DNA of 64,000 bases from Paragyromitra xinjiangensis. Lineage: Eukaryota > Ascomycota > Pezizomycetes > Pezizales > Discinaceae. This document shows, piece after piece, positions 1-12,625 of the stretch. The notes below the pieces were generated by a model. It ran no database searches, was not told where the DNA came from, and saw nothing but the letters and a program-made list of their open reading frames with translations. How positions within the stretch are numbered: position 1 is the first letter of the stretch; every line of letters starts with the position of its first letter. The translations under genes and the position numbers were made by a program. The DNA lies in NCBI GenBank assembly GCA_038503065.1, contig JBCAMK010000019.1:1240001-1304000 (forward strand), given 5' to 3'.

Positions 1-1316
1 CACATCGAACGGCGGCCCGGATATCGAAAGTCTCACAGCAGCTTGCAGTTATGTTCGACAGGCCCAGATGATTCATTGCGTTTCGTTATTTGAACAGGAA
101 AAAAATACGTTGATAAACACCCTAAAATGTGGAGTAGGTATCTGTTTCCCCGATGAGAGATTAGTCTTCCCGCCGCATCTAGTCATACAACCGGGGAATG
201 AATGATGCTTCTAGATCGATCGTATGGTTCAGCAGCACAAAAGTCTACCTTGTTCCCCAAGGTGAAACAGTTACATAACTTTCAAACAATAACCAATCTT
301 CCGATAGTCAGGCATTGTAGAAAGTTGTGAATCACAATCAATGACACAGGTAGGGAAATTAAAGCTCTAACACCTATGGTGGATAGAAATGCTTACATCG
401 AGCCAAAGTTCATCGAATAGTAAGCACCCCGGAAACCAAGCTCGGACTATCCGGCGGATTCGCTTTAACCTCTCTTATCTATCATAGGTCATGAGAATCC
501 AACAAAGATATTTGGGCTTCTATTTTGACCCCCTAGAAACGAAAAGAATGTTCTAGGCACTGATGCTAATGCAATTCAATATAGACTAACATCTCACCAC
601 ATTAGCGCTATTTTGTTAAGTGTAAGCATGGCAAAAGTTCAACCCATCTACTCAAAATCGCTTTTCATGGAAGTAGAGGAATTCAGGAAGAAAGGTTGAA
701 GTTGATATTCTCTATGGCATCTTAGATCGATAAAGTTAAAGAGTCTCTGAAATTTAAGACGCAGGTTTACTACTCTCGTTACTTGTGAAATTCGTATATA
801 TAGTACTACTTTTTCTTCTGTTGACAATTCAGCATCAAGAGCTCAAAGGTGTAAAGCTCATTACCCGGCGACAACCTCTTAATCTCACTGGATTAGAGGA
901 AACTTATTCGCAATAAAGTGAATTTGACCTAAACCCTTTTACTAGGAGTACCTCCACGTACCTACTTCATACACGCATGGCTAAACTGGCAAGTGTATTT
1001 TCTACTGCCACTACCATCATCTTCGTCCCCTCTTTCCCTTTGGCTTCAGATGGGGATGGACATAAGAGTTAGGTAATGAAGAAATAGGGTGATGGCTGAT
1101 ATGACGATAACAATAAGAATCTTGGCTGAAATTCTGGGCTATGGCTGATTAATAGCTCTTTCAGCTGTTTCTGTTAGATTATCTATTGTGTATTTAGGCC
1201 GCTCCCAACCCTTCTACGGGAGCGAGCGCACTTGCCAAGGGGTTTAGCTTGTCCCGGCCCTGGGGCTCATCCACCTCCCAATAAGCACCTTGGATACATG
1301 TAGCAGAACGAAAGAT
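1..1316. other. Gene-free stretch
   Basis: I see no supportable gene on either strand. Open frames are short, stop-rich and show no recognisable domain, and no RNA gene is visible. Base composition is mixed and moderately AT-rich, like degraded intergenic or old repeat DNA. Confidence 0.5.
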
Positions 1317-1764
1317 GTAGACGCCTTCACGGCCCACCCGGACACCCCCCTCACCCGGACAACTAACGGGAATAGGGAAGTTTCTGGCGTTGCAACCGGC
1401 TTCTTTGCTGCTTAAGCAGGAATTCTCTACCAAATATTAACCAATCATCATCTGTCCGGGTGAGGGGGGTGTCCGGGTGGACCGTGAAGGCGTCTACCGC
1501 AGATTTTGGAGAGAACCACCTGGGCGGATGTAAAGATCCTGGCAAGAGTAACTAATTCAGGGAGGGATTGGGCCATTTTAAGTGGAGGTTAGGGTTGCAA
1601 TATTTGAGGAGTGGCAAATAGTCCTGAGTGCTACTAAATACATTGAGAAAGTAGAAAGTAGGATAGAGTATGGGCCTCGAGAGGAATCTAATCTAAGACA
1701 CTTACTCCCCTTCTGCCAGGATCATTACATCCGCCTGGATGGTTCTCTCCAAGGCCCGCAGTAC
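1317..1764. repeat. Nested inverted-repeat element (MITE or foldback-like)
   Basis: Two inverted repeats lie side by side. The first pairs 1317-1362 with 1453-1497, about 45 bp with very few mismatches. Its arms contain cacccggacacccccctcac and its reverse complement, and about 90 bp separate them. The second starts where the first ends: 1497-1545 pairs imperfectly with 1714-1764, roughly 85% identical, around a 170 bp spacer. Together they form a compound foldback structure with no coding capacity. This looks like a non-autonomous DNA transposon or two nested MITEs. I did not find a clear target-site duplication. The short open frames crossing the region are by-products of the repeat. Confidence 0.6.
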
Positions 1765-4700
1765 CCTCTTCATAAAAACGCTGCACATGATATTCAAAAA
1801 CGCCAGGATGTTTCCATGAATCATTTGTGATTGATGGCAGGCCCAGTTCCAACTCGCTAGGAACAAGTTAGAAATTTGGCGAGCATGCTTGTAAGGGTTA
1901 GAAAATTCTTGGCAAAGGGTAAGGCTGTTTCCCGGATATCTCCGTTGACCGTTTCAAGCTCCAGCCGATCGCTCACTGCTACGGCATCGCACGGAAGGAT
2001 CCTGGAGGACATGTGTCGTTGTTCACGATCCAAGGCTACACAGATAGGGTTCAGTTAGTTTCAAAAAAAAAACCTGGATTTACCGCTGTCTAGATCCCTA
2101 TTTTTGAGAAGCTTTTCTCTGGGCGAGAGCGTGATAAGCGCCACTACCGTAACTATCACCACAAAATCAGGTTTCTCGGATGAACCTAATTCTCATCTCC
2201 AGAAAACTAAAGCTCAATTTCCAACAAATCTTGTCTACCACCCGTTCGATGATTTTGCATCATATTCCTATAAAGGTTAATTCACCCTTTACCACCGCAC
2301 GTTTACAGGAGAATGACGTGAGCCCAAGCATATGCTATAGAGGATCTGCAGTTACGCCGCTGACTGCGCAAGGTTGCACAACTTCCACTACTTTCAGCAG
2401 GCCGCGGGGGAAAGGTTTGTTCGATGTTGATTAATTGCTCGAGTGGAACAATTTCCCCTCGTGTCTTAGGCCAACCTATTTTGGGAATATTGTGGGGAAG
2501 CGAATTCGGCCCGTCCCTACGGATCCGTTTTAGCGCTCGTCTTTCTTGGTCTAGCGAACTGGCATTTCTCGAAATTCAAATTTAGAGAACCTGGGAAGAA
2601 CTGATTATCGAACACAAAAGAATCCGATAACGGACATTGGGCTCATGATGCTGAGACCCACGATACATTTGGTTAACGTCATCCGGCAAGTACCCCACAA
2701 CGTGTTGCGGTATTAGTGTAGCATCTTTTGTTACACACCCGAGGTACGCGCGGGAGTTACTAATGCCGTGATACATACATTTTCCGATAATTTACTCTGT
2801 GCACCGTGTTGCAGCGTGCAATAAATAATTTTGTGAAAAAAACAATGTTTTTGCATCTCTTATGTAGCATATGCGCTTTGAGTCCCCACATTCATGCAGT
2901 TTGCTTCAGCACTCAAGGGTGTGCGCCGTTGTCCTTTGAGCTTGTCTGCGTGTTTCCTATAGAGTGAACACATCATGCGGCCCAAAAACCAATTGCTTGT
3001 AGCCGAGATTGTAACAAGGAGGATGTAGAAGGTTGGCCCTCCTACTACTGGCGTGTTGGGACCAATTTTACCCTGATCGAGGCGCCGCAGTATGAGATGG
3101 AGATTAATAGCATTGTTGCTAACCTTCAACAATAATACTAGCATCTTGTTTACGTACTCTATGTAAGGACTTATGAAGATCTTCGCCGAAACCAAGTATC
3201 ATGCTTAATGGCCGCTGAATACCGGGTTCAGGTACCGTATATTCAAACCAAAGGGAATCAAGGTTTTGGACGTTGGCGAACTGCCAGAAAAGTGACCTGT
3301 TCGAACCTTCAACTGCTCAAAGCGGGGTCTATTCGAAACATGATGTGTGGATGAATCAATAGATGGCATGAAAATCTGGGGTGGTTGAGTGCCGCCCGTT
3401 GTCTTTGCTAGAAGTTGAGGGCAAATCAATTGAGATGCGAGATTTTGAGGGCTTGTCGTTTGCCCAATCGCTTGTGTGGATACATCCGCGAGCCGCATCA
3501 ACGTCGAAACACTCGCTTCCCGCGAATTCCCGTGATCAAAGCCAATGATTGGGTGGTCTCGAACACCAACAAACGATCCCGGAAATACAAGATCTAGAAT
3601 CTTAGATCGCCGCTGTAACAAAAGCCACAGGCCTTTCTCTTGCGGGTCATTCCGTAGTAGTTGGTCTGGAGGCCTATCGCCGAAATTGCTGTGTGATACG
3701 TCGTGGTATCTGATCCTCGAAAGATATACATGCATTTGAGCTCAAAGTCTAGGAAGAGAGACTGCGATACGCTCGATATTCTGCACCACATGGTATCACT
3801 AGGTACATCCAACCTGAAAGAGGATAAACATACTTTGGTGTGCGAATGCAAATATCCGTAGGCAGAATATGATTGTCCAGGTGGGTTTTTAGGTCAGGCG
3901 CAAGCCTCAGCGGAAATGAAAATTGTTGACCCCATCTTAATCGTTGGGTGGTGTTCTCTCGTCAGCGCAAGGGGGACTGATTGGTCTTCCGGGAAAGTAT
4001 CGTCTCCGAAATTCGCACCCATTTTCCAGTGGGCAGGTGAGCTACCAATGTATGTGCCTATGCACGTGTCAACTTTTGGTGGAACATGGACTCCTCCATG
4101 AAAGAACTTTATGCAATGGCGAAGAGAAGGCAGCTGACGTTCTAGTTGGAATAGATATAATCGATGCGCCTTGCGCCATTCGGTTGTGTTCTCTGCATTT
4201 CCAGTGCTGATAAGCGATGTCCAACAGAAAGTAACACGTCTGAAGGCTCTTCCGACAGCGCCTGTTGTTTACACCATAAGAATTGTATCGAATGGTACAT
4301 ATTAAGCGGTTGACACGTTTTCAAAGAGTCTCGTATTCAGGCCGAGTTGCTGCGGCTACAAATTAAAGCAGAAGGTGTTCGTCTTTGGTGCTTGTTGTTT
4401 GCCTAGGCCTTTGAACCGAGCGGATATGCGGGCGCCAGGCGGAGAAACTTTAGCGCGAAGCTGAATACCCTTCTCTAAGGCCTGCAGCTTACAGCCACAA
4501 CTGGAACGAATTTTGAGGTTCTTGCTGACATTCTCGCCGTTTAACCAGACCGGACAAGGAGTTACGCGTACATATGCTCACTGCGCCTCTGTCAGGATCT
4601 TGATGGTTCCGAGTACCCGGAGAAGCTTTGTCGGGAAGGCTCGGAGCCTCAAACCATGGGGCGAAGCTGGGGAAATGATATGCTGACTGGGTAGCTCGCC

Positions 4701-7700
4701 GGTATAATCTTGACGTTTTGGGATTTGGACCCTGCATACGAGGCAGGTGCGGCAAATTAGAGTATGCACATTTCCTCAGCACAGCTGTCTCTTCGAGCTC
4801 AATCGCCATACCCGCGTGAGATTGTGGATTAGTATTTATCGGGTTCTTATTTTCAAAAGGGTAGTTCTTCCTGTACATATTTCTCCGCCCAACATGTGGT
4901 CAGAACATGAGGAAGACGAACGGCCTAGCACAGAATACAACACATGTGAGACATCAATTGACCGGGTACATAATTAAGAACACTCACTACGATACAAAGA
5001 TGGGAGTCTTTGTATCCGAGACTTAAGTCTCTGGACTTCTCTGGTGAGGTATGTCGTTCCTAACCCCCGTCTGGAGTTGAGTGATTTAGAGTATCGTGGA
5101 TTGTCAAGGAACCCTGGCCGGTCCCTGGAGTTTTCCGTAGAAAGATCATTCAGGGTGATCAGGCTGACATTCGGAGAAATTTTCACCTCAACGCTGCTCT
5201 AGCTGTCTGAATGCTCAGATTACCTGTCGGTATATGCAGTAACCGGGTACTACCCTAGGTGGCCCCAAAAACGGTAATAAATGCCCTTTTTCTGTTCCTT
5301 TGGCGTTCTGGGTATCCGCTCCCACACTAGTAGCAAACCATAAATTGCGAAAGTCAAACCACATCATCGACTGGGAAAATTCATGCACACTTTGGTAAGG
5401 CTGCCACCGTTACCTCGGGAAATGTTCCTTGAATATAGTAATCGCTCTTCGAGGGCCCGATAGCTATCATTAGCGGTTATTTTCAAACAGGTAAGAATTA
5501 TAGAAGGGAATCAACGAGCCTCAACCCGAGAATTTCAAAATTTATTAATGGACTTGTTGCTTTCATCTTAGCTTCTCCTGAAGCCTAACAATTACTATTA
5601 GTGCATGGCCGTACGTCGAGATAGCTGACGACCTTACATGTAGTAACTATATATGAGGTTAATTGATGAGTGAAACTAGAACAGCACTAAATGGTTAGGG
5701 GACAAACCACCGCAAAACCTTTCAACCCTTGACTCAATATAAAAGTTCGATACATTCGGTTGGGCTCCGGTCTACCATATATATTGAAGATGAATATCGG
5801 ATCGAATCAAAACAAAAGAAGGTTTAGTGAAGGGTGTACCCATTAGGGGGAACTGTGCGCGCGAGGTGGGCAGGTCGTCTGTGGGACTACTGTAGTTTCT
5901 CTAAATCAATGATCTCAATGATCTGATAAGATCATTGATAAATGCATAGCTCAGCGCATCCACCGTTCAAGTCAGAAGAGAAGAAGTAACTACATGAAAA
6001 GTAGTGTCATGAAAGCATAAAGGATAGACTTCCGGAAATGGCTCTTGTACGCCTAGAATTAGCTCCCTCAGGTCAAAACCGGCAGCCTTTCCACCTGCTA
6101 TTCCCCCCCATCAATCGGTTGAGGCAGTCACGCAGGTGTCAGGATTGGATGAATATGTAGTAGGTTATGCAATAAACTGCATGAAGTTTATCTATCACTC
6201 TGGACAAACAGCCGACTCCTCACAGGACCCTTTTTTACTTTTTTTTACTTTTTATTATTTATTACTTACTCCCAGTATTAGCTCCGCATTCCAATCGCTG
6301 GTACATACATACATGTATCCCACGTGGGAGTTATGGGCTGGCAACAGCAGACTGAGGAGCAACGGAATAACGCTGAGCCGCTCGGCTTACATATCTACGA
6401 TCCGAGTCCGGTCAGGAGAGGCTTTATTTAATGAAATCCATCCGAAGCCGAGCTGTACGAAGCTATTTGAGTGGAACGGTTGTGGACACGAGGCTGGCTG
6501 ACTGCGCTTGACTCAATTAACCCGACCTTCCGGAACCCGAGATCGTAGAATGGGGCACCATGATAGAGTTTGCCAAATTACCATGAGCTCTCATGCATGC
6601 CCAGCGGTGCAGCTAGCATGTACACTGTAGGTAACTCGGAAAGCTACTTTTTATTGTCTACTGTACATAGGATCGGGTCAATACTCTTTCGCAGACCAGA
6701 GTGAAAGTGCGGGGGGTGCACGGAATCGCAAACGGAGATGCATGCCTGCGTCATCAAAGTTTTTGAGGATACAAAGGGAAAAAGTAACAGAACAATAAAA
6801 TTAACAACGAAAATGCGATAGCAAAAGCCGCTCTCTTGCAGAAATATTTCATCTCGTCAACTTGGAAATACCGATAGGTTCTGTTTGTAAAGCATTGGAA
6901 AAATCTACTGGTCATTCTATGGACGTATCCCATTGTTGTGTCGCATAACAGTGCTGTTGCTTGTTGCTTAGTGTCCCGCGCCTGTTGGCAGGTTTCGAAA
7001 TCCACAGCAGTTTCCAACTTTTCCCGCTGGTGGATGAGCACAATAACGACGACTGACATGGGCGGGATGTGGCATGGGCTCCCCTAACCTTCTACTCCTT
7101 CCCCCCAACAGGTGGTGACGTCCGGGCTCCGGTTACCCGTACACATGCTCACGATTTCTGCTGCGTTGTCCTGAAGCCTAAGACTCTTGTTTTAGTTTGT
7201 ACAACAGGCAATGGAGGCGGAGGGCGTAGGACCGGCGCTGCAAGGCCTTCGTCAGCCTTGCTCAATAGTAATAATAAGAACAATAACGGTTTAATAATAA
7301 CAAAAACGCTTGTAAAGAGGCTGTTCGGAACCGGCGAATTTGAAAACTGTGGAAGCACCGCATAATCCGAAAGGATGAAGCCGAACAACAAGAAAGGGTA
7401 GGGAAGCAAAAATAGAACTAGTAGGTAATGTAATTTCAGGAAAACAAGAAACAAACAGGACAAGGGGAAAGGGAAAGTATGAAATCCAGAAAGGAAATCG
7501 GGAAAATGAGATGGAAAAGCGAAAAGGCGAAAATCGCAACCAAATTCAGAAAAGCGAGTCTAAATCCAAGTCCTGAGGAACGAGGCGTCGGCCCCACTAG
7601 ACCCGTCTCCACCGCGTAAACCCAAGCATCTGCAATTGCGCTACTGGCGGAGGGCTGAAACTTGGATTTTTGAGATCGCCTGCGTCGTGCTTGCGGCAGA

Positions 7701-7980
7701 CCCCCTCCGAATCAACTCAACCCCTTTCGAGAGTTGTAATAAGAGTGATGACTCTAGGGCCCGGGTCTGGCCTTGGGAGATAGTTCATAATGATCCCATC
7801 CCTCCCCGTCCGCCCTACCCCTCCGTTCATACCCGCTGGGCAACGATTCACCCCTCCCACGATATATTACGCCTTGATTCCCGTTCAAGAACCCTTAAGA
7901 CCCTTCACTCTGATCAAGATCAACACTCCAATTCAATTCGCAAGCCCTACAAGAACTCAAGCGCTAGTCCAAACATCCAC
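1765..7980. other. Gene-free stretch, possible decayed coding remnants
   Basis: No intact gene can be supported. Around 2.86-3.85 kb on the minus strand, overlapping open frames of 85-176 codons could be a frameshifted remnant, but no family is recognisable. Short hairpins occur at 4991-5016 (10-bp arms, 6-bp loop) and 5905-5939 (11-bp arms). Neither is rarer than expected by chance in a window this size. Confidence 0.4.
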
Positions 7981-7988
7981 CTTCTACA

Positions 7989-7996
7989 TATATATA
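7989..7996 (+). promoter_or_regulatory. TATA-like element upstream of the small Cys protein gene
   Basis: TATATATA lies about 120 bp before the ATG at 8116, inside a C-rich leader that looks like a fungal promoter or 5' UTR. Position and composition are suggestive only. Confidence 0.3.
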
Positions 7997-8115
7997 CTTA
8001 CGATCGATCACAACCCCCCAGAGGACACACATACTACGAATCCGAAAGTTTGATCTCTCGAAGAAACTTGTTCACGTCTCTTGCGTCTCCACTACTCACT
8101 CCTACGCACCAAAAA

Positions 8116-8369
8116 ATGTATTCTTGTGTAAATCAACCTCGAGGATGCCGCGGGCGAGTAAACACTCCAGGTGGCCGTTGCGACAGCTGTAGGGTAAGTT
8201 ACCTTTCTCATTCGCGGCTCCTATGGCAATCATGTGGCTAACAATCTATTCACAGCAACTGAATCTGCGAAAACCTTCCGTATTCTCTGCACCTAGTCCC
8301 TACCGAAGGCCATCAATAGACTTCTCCTCGTTAGGCTCTTCTCCTTTCCCGGACTACGAAAAGCGATAA
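8116..8369 (+). CDS. Small cysteine-containing protein, 63 aa, two exons
   Basis: The model is join(8116..8193,8256..8369). The intron at 8194-8255 (62 bp) has GTAAGT at the donor, a gctaac branch point and CACAG at the acceptor, and it joins the exons in phase 0. The start has the context aaaaaATG. The first 26 residues begin MYSC and hold four cysteines (4, 11, 22 and 25), with a GCRGR motif at 10-14 and a GGRCDSCR motif at 19-26, ending CxxC. This could bind one zinc. The second exon is rich in Ser, Pro and Arg and has LRKPS and YRRPSIDF motifs that resemble phosphorylation or docking sites. There is no signal peptide or membrane segment. I do not recognise a named family, though the motif looks like conserved small ascomycete hypotheticals. 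The clean intron and in-frame closure argue for a real gene; the function is unknown. Confidence 0.65.
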
Positions 8370-11300
8370 TCTTTTGAGCTATCGAAGGCTAAACTGAAGC
8401 AACGAAAAGCACCATCAATTCATCCTCCGCCTCCCCCTCTCCACCGTCGACTGTTTTTTGGGGCGGGTTTTTTTAGCTGCTATGTTTTGATCCTGTCTGG
8501 TTATTTTTCCCGGCTACGATTTCTTCTGGGTTGGGTTTTGATTTCATGTTTTGGGCATTTTCAGCAGCATTTACATTTTTTCCCCGGCGTTATTCTATTA
8601 TGTCGGCGTTACGTCATTGTTTGTCTTTCTCATGAGTTTCATTTTCCATCAAAATATGGGCGGCGCAGCGGAAAGAATGATACTTTTCTGGGTTTTTTTC
8701 TTTTTTTCTTTTTTTTTCCTTGGTTGGGGTCACGGGGTGAAAATTATTGGTTGATTCAGTTTGCGGGGTGCGCTAGCGGTCTGGTTGGTCGGGTTGGGAT
8801 GGTCGGGTTGGGGATGGTCAGTTGTCCGGAGAGGAAGGGGGAAGCCCGGCGGCGGGGGGGAGGGGTTGTCGGTGTGATCAGAAGCCATGGCGTGGGTTGT
8901 TTCTTCTCTTTCGAACTCGCTCGAATTCATTATCGGTCGGTTTATGCATTTCTGGGTGGGGGCGGTGTCCAATTGCTTTGTTATTTCCTGCGTCTTGCGT
9001 CATGTCCGTGATGTATGTATGTGTATGTATTCTGCAGCTTTTCATTTTCTCTTCGTGTCGGGATGACACCTTTTTGTTATCATTTTAACTAGGCATGGGA
9101 TGGGAGGCTGGTTGCAGATGGTCGTGCAGGACAGGACATCAGCGGCTTCTGTTTCCTAGTCTCTTTTCTACGAGGGATACAGTAATATCTTTTATTGTTT
9201 CTATTGTTTTTCTCTTATACTTTTTATTTTATATTCTGGGGGGTTTTTTGTTTTTGTTTTCTTTTCTTTTTAGATCGGCGCGGGTTCCAATTAAGCAACA
9301 TTTGAGGAGCATCGACTGTCGTCATGTGCATGTGTTGTATGAAAAATATTGTATAACTTCTTTAACCACACTTCCCTCCATTCACTCTTGTTTAATCTCG
9401 ATGACTGTGTCTGGGGGTGATCTCTCGACTCCATTTAGAGTATTTTTGATCTGCTGTCAACTCAGGAACATTATCCAGGGGCCGATTTTGATGCTGTGCG
9501 ACATCGTGAGGCTCTATTCTGGATGGTATCTGTATCAGAAGACTGCGCAAAACACTACTTTTGAAGAGGTCAGTCGCCCATGGCTTTGCAAGTGCCCCAA
9601 GCCTATAGCGGACTCATGAAAGCTATCCGATCAATTTTTGCTTCAGCTCACGTGATAGTTGATGGCAGTGGGTACCTTTTTTTTCTCCAGCCTTGCAAGG
9701 CTCCAGCTCCTTTAAAGCCAACATCATGTTTCACTACGCTTATATCACCTCTGGTAAGACTCGGGGAGAGTCTCAGCACATTCTCAATTTCGTACCAAAT
9801 ATTTCTGTCACTGTGGCCTCAACAGCGTGGTTCCCGTCTGCATTTCGCCTAGGGATAACGGGTGCAAACCCTACCTACACAACATGTTGAAAAATAGTCA
9901 CAACAAACGGTAGATCTCCAAGCGAAGCTTACAAGTGCCTTCTAGGGCTTAGGATACTCCGGCGAGGCGGGACGTGGCCAGGACGGCCAATATCGATTTC
10001 GGGGGTGTGAAAGCAAGATTTGGGAGCCTTCTTCGACGAAGGGATTAATATTACGGGTCCAGATTTCCTTAGCTTCTGTCTTTTCGGTCGGGTCGTCTTA
10101 GGGTAACGTCAAAGATTTGAATGACTAGCAAGAATTTCATCTACCTGGGTGAAAATTTTCAATACCTGGGTACAAGACCTCAAAAACCCATGGGAAGACC
10201 GGAAATTGTTTATTTGTGGTGATTTTCTCCTACTAACGCGGAATCACATTACCACAAAGGGTACGGTTACTAAAACCTAGGATAGTTCTCCAACAAGCTT
10301 TGTGCGGACCAGCACTCCTTCACCAGACCTAGCTTCTACCACTCCAAAGATCTCCCAACCGAATTCTCAGCCTAAGGCACTCGCCTAGCATTTGGGTTAA
10401 CCGAAGTCCTAGCCGGGGCGCCTTCCTGTTCGTTTGGGCGGCATTCAACGCGCAACAATCATAACTCGCTCAAGCCTTCAAATTGAAAAAGAAAAGAACC
10501 CTTGTGTAAACAAGTAGCGTTTCATGATTTACGTTGACGATCATACGAACTCGGTCATCATGTCGATCTTCAAAACGATAACCGGCCGAGCGAACAAACA
10601 TTCGGGGAGATAGACGAGGCGGAAGTGATTGGTGCGAACTAGGATAGCAAAGTGTCGTAATTCAGTTGGCCGACGGTGTTTTGGGAGACAATTACACATG
10701 GGAAATTGGAGGGAAACGGAATGATAACATAGCGAGCGGCATGACGTCGGTCCAGACCCAGCATGTATCGTGTATATGTGCGTAACTTCCATACGTATCT
10801 TTCACTAGAACGGCGGAGACAGACACAACGCACACATCTGATTATCATCGTAATAAACGTCTTTTCCAATAAATAAGTTAACAGCAATGTTAGACAGATT
10901 CACTCTAGTTTCCAAAGCTTTTCCGGACAAAGGATGAATTGAAAGACTATAATCTCACCGCTCTGACCGATTCCACGACATTTAGACGATGGGTCGTTCC
11001 AGTATGTGCGTAGAGGCACGTCAATTTCTGACCCAGCATGACATGGGGGATGTCATTTTCTATTTCCCACCCTGTCTCAATAAACCCCCACACACCCACC
11101 CACACCGTCATTTAGCATAAAATTTCCCGACGTTCTTGAGATCTGGGACTTGACGTCCTAGTTATTCGATCTAAACATCCTTGAAGCGAGGGTTCTCATC
11201 CGTTAAGGGAAAGCGGGGGTAATGGTGGGGTTTTAGTACGGAGGAGAAAACGCCTTGGGCAACAACACATCCCGATTCGCAATGACTGGTTGTGACGAAA

Positions 11301-11676
11301 CCATTTTTGGCATGCTATTCTTTGTGGCCATTTTAATCACTGGTCCCGAACGGCCGGTAACAATTGGACCAACATTAGACTAAGGACCGCCTTTTAAACA
11401 AATACTAGTATGAGAATATCGCTCAGGTCACAACCTTTTATCAAACTCCGAGTCGCTCTCCCTTGCGGGCCATATGATAATCGTCAAACCTCGAATGGTA
11501 AAGAAAGATAAGACAATGCCCATGCAGGGAAAGTTGAAGCTAAAAGTAAGATCTGGGGGCATCCTCTCGATCACCAATGCCCAGCGTTCAATGCCAACTG
11601 GACTGGACCATAAAACAATCTTTAGAGATACGAGAATGCAGAAACATGCAGTAAATAGGTAAGAAGGCGACATTTA
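8370..11676. other. 3' flank of the small gene, then gene-free DNA
   Basis: The first ~800 bp is T- and G-rich with long T runs near 8690-8720 and looks like 3' UTR or intergenic DNA. I found no domain or credible exon chain on either strand from there to the MITE at 11677. Confidence 0.45.
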
Positions 11677-11775
11677 CTCGTAATTGACTAGGCTGGGCCT
11701 GCATACCATACAAAATCATAGGAAGTGTATGGGGCACGGGCCCAGCCCGGTGCACAAACGTAAGTCATTTACGAG
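11677..11775 (+). mobile_element. MITE copy 1 (TA-flanked, 99 bp, internally deleted)
   Basis: The element begins CTCGTAATTGACT and ends AGTCATTTACGAG, with TA on both sides, as expected for a Tc1/mariner-type TA duplication. It aligns end to end with the reverse complement of the element at 18453-18565, with about four substitutions and one 14-bp gap in the left arm. The gap removes GACGTTTGTGCACT, which is still present in the other copy. The short ACT repeat bordering it suggests slippage. There is no coding capacity. Confidence 0.8.
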
Positions 11776-12625
11776 TAGTGGGAAAAGCAAAGACTAAACT
11801 GACATGGCCGTATTTGCCCAGTAGTGGGCATTTAGGCCTCATCCTCCCTCCAATCCACGGCGAAGTGCATCAAATCACCCCGGCCCGACCTCCGATCCAG
11901 ATGCGAATCTCTTTCGTGATCTTCCGGAGAGGAAGAAGCCGCGGGACAAGAACCAGGTCTACACAGGCGGATATGGCACTAGGACGCAGGCGCTTGCAGC
12001 CCTGCATCTACTTGTGCAATGACGAGCACTAGAACAGAATGTGATTAGATGGGTGTGAGATAAGAGTGGAGTATATCAACAAGAAAAATCGGTATTGAGT
12101 ATAAATTTCATGGTATCTGGGAGTGGTAGGTTTAAAGGCAAAAAAGCACGGGAAGTAGATGGCATACAGAAAATCCCGTGATCGATAAATAAACAAGAAG
12201 CCTATAAACTAAAAACCCAGAACCAACAAAGATATCACCAAGCTTCCAACGAGATGCAGCAGATCGAAAAAACAAAACAAGAAAAACAAAAAGTCCATCC
12301 CTTAAGTGATGCATGAGATATAGGAAAGGTACAACAAGATCGATCTGAATTATATGATAAGACTAATCCGCAGTAGGGATAATAGGAAACGCTTTTCCGT
12401 AACCAGGTTCCTTTTTACCAAGAGAACAAGCAAGCAAATAAACACGGCGCCGGACCCCCGTCAGGAAGGGACCTACCCCTCCCCAACGCCCGACAGGGGA
12501 AATGCAAATAATAACCATTGTACTTCCACTCCACTCCTCAGCGCGCCTCTTATTCACCATTTTCGCACACATGTTCTCAACTCATTAAGCGGCCGGCTTC
12601 CTCTCCCCCATTTGACCCGCCGTGA
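11776..12625. other. Intergenic stretch, 3' side of the AreA-like gene
   Basis: No gene is supportable. The long plus-strand frame starting at 12354 is antisense to the AreA-like gene and is not counted. Confidence 0.4.

Noticed and set aside
2860..3851. Overlapping minus-strand frames, possible decayed gene
   Set aside because: No family recognised and the frames cannot be joined with credible splice sites; kept only as a remark.
4991..5939. Hairpins at 4991-5016 and 5905-5939 and a 14-bp palindrome at 5018
   Set aside because: About the number expected by chance in 64 kb; no terminator or RNA context.
7636..8241. 201-codon plus-strand frame
   Set aside because: Covers the C-rich leader in another frame and reads through the intron of the small gene at 8116.
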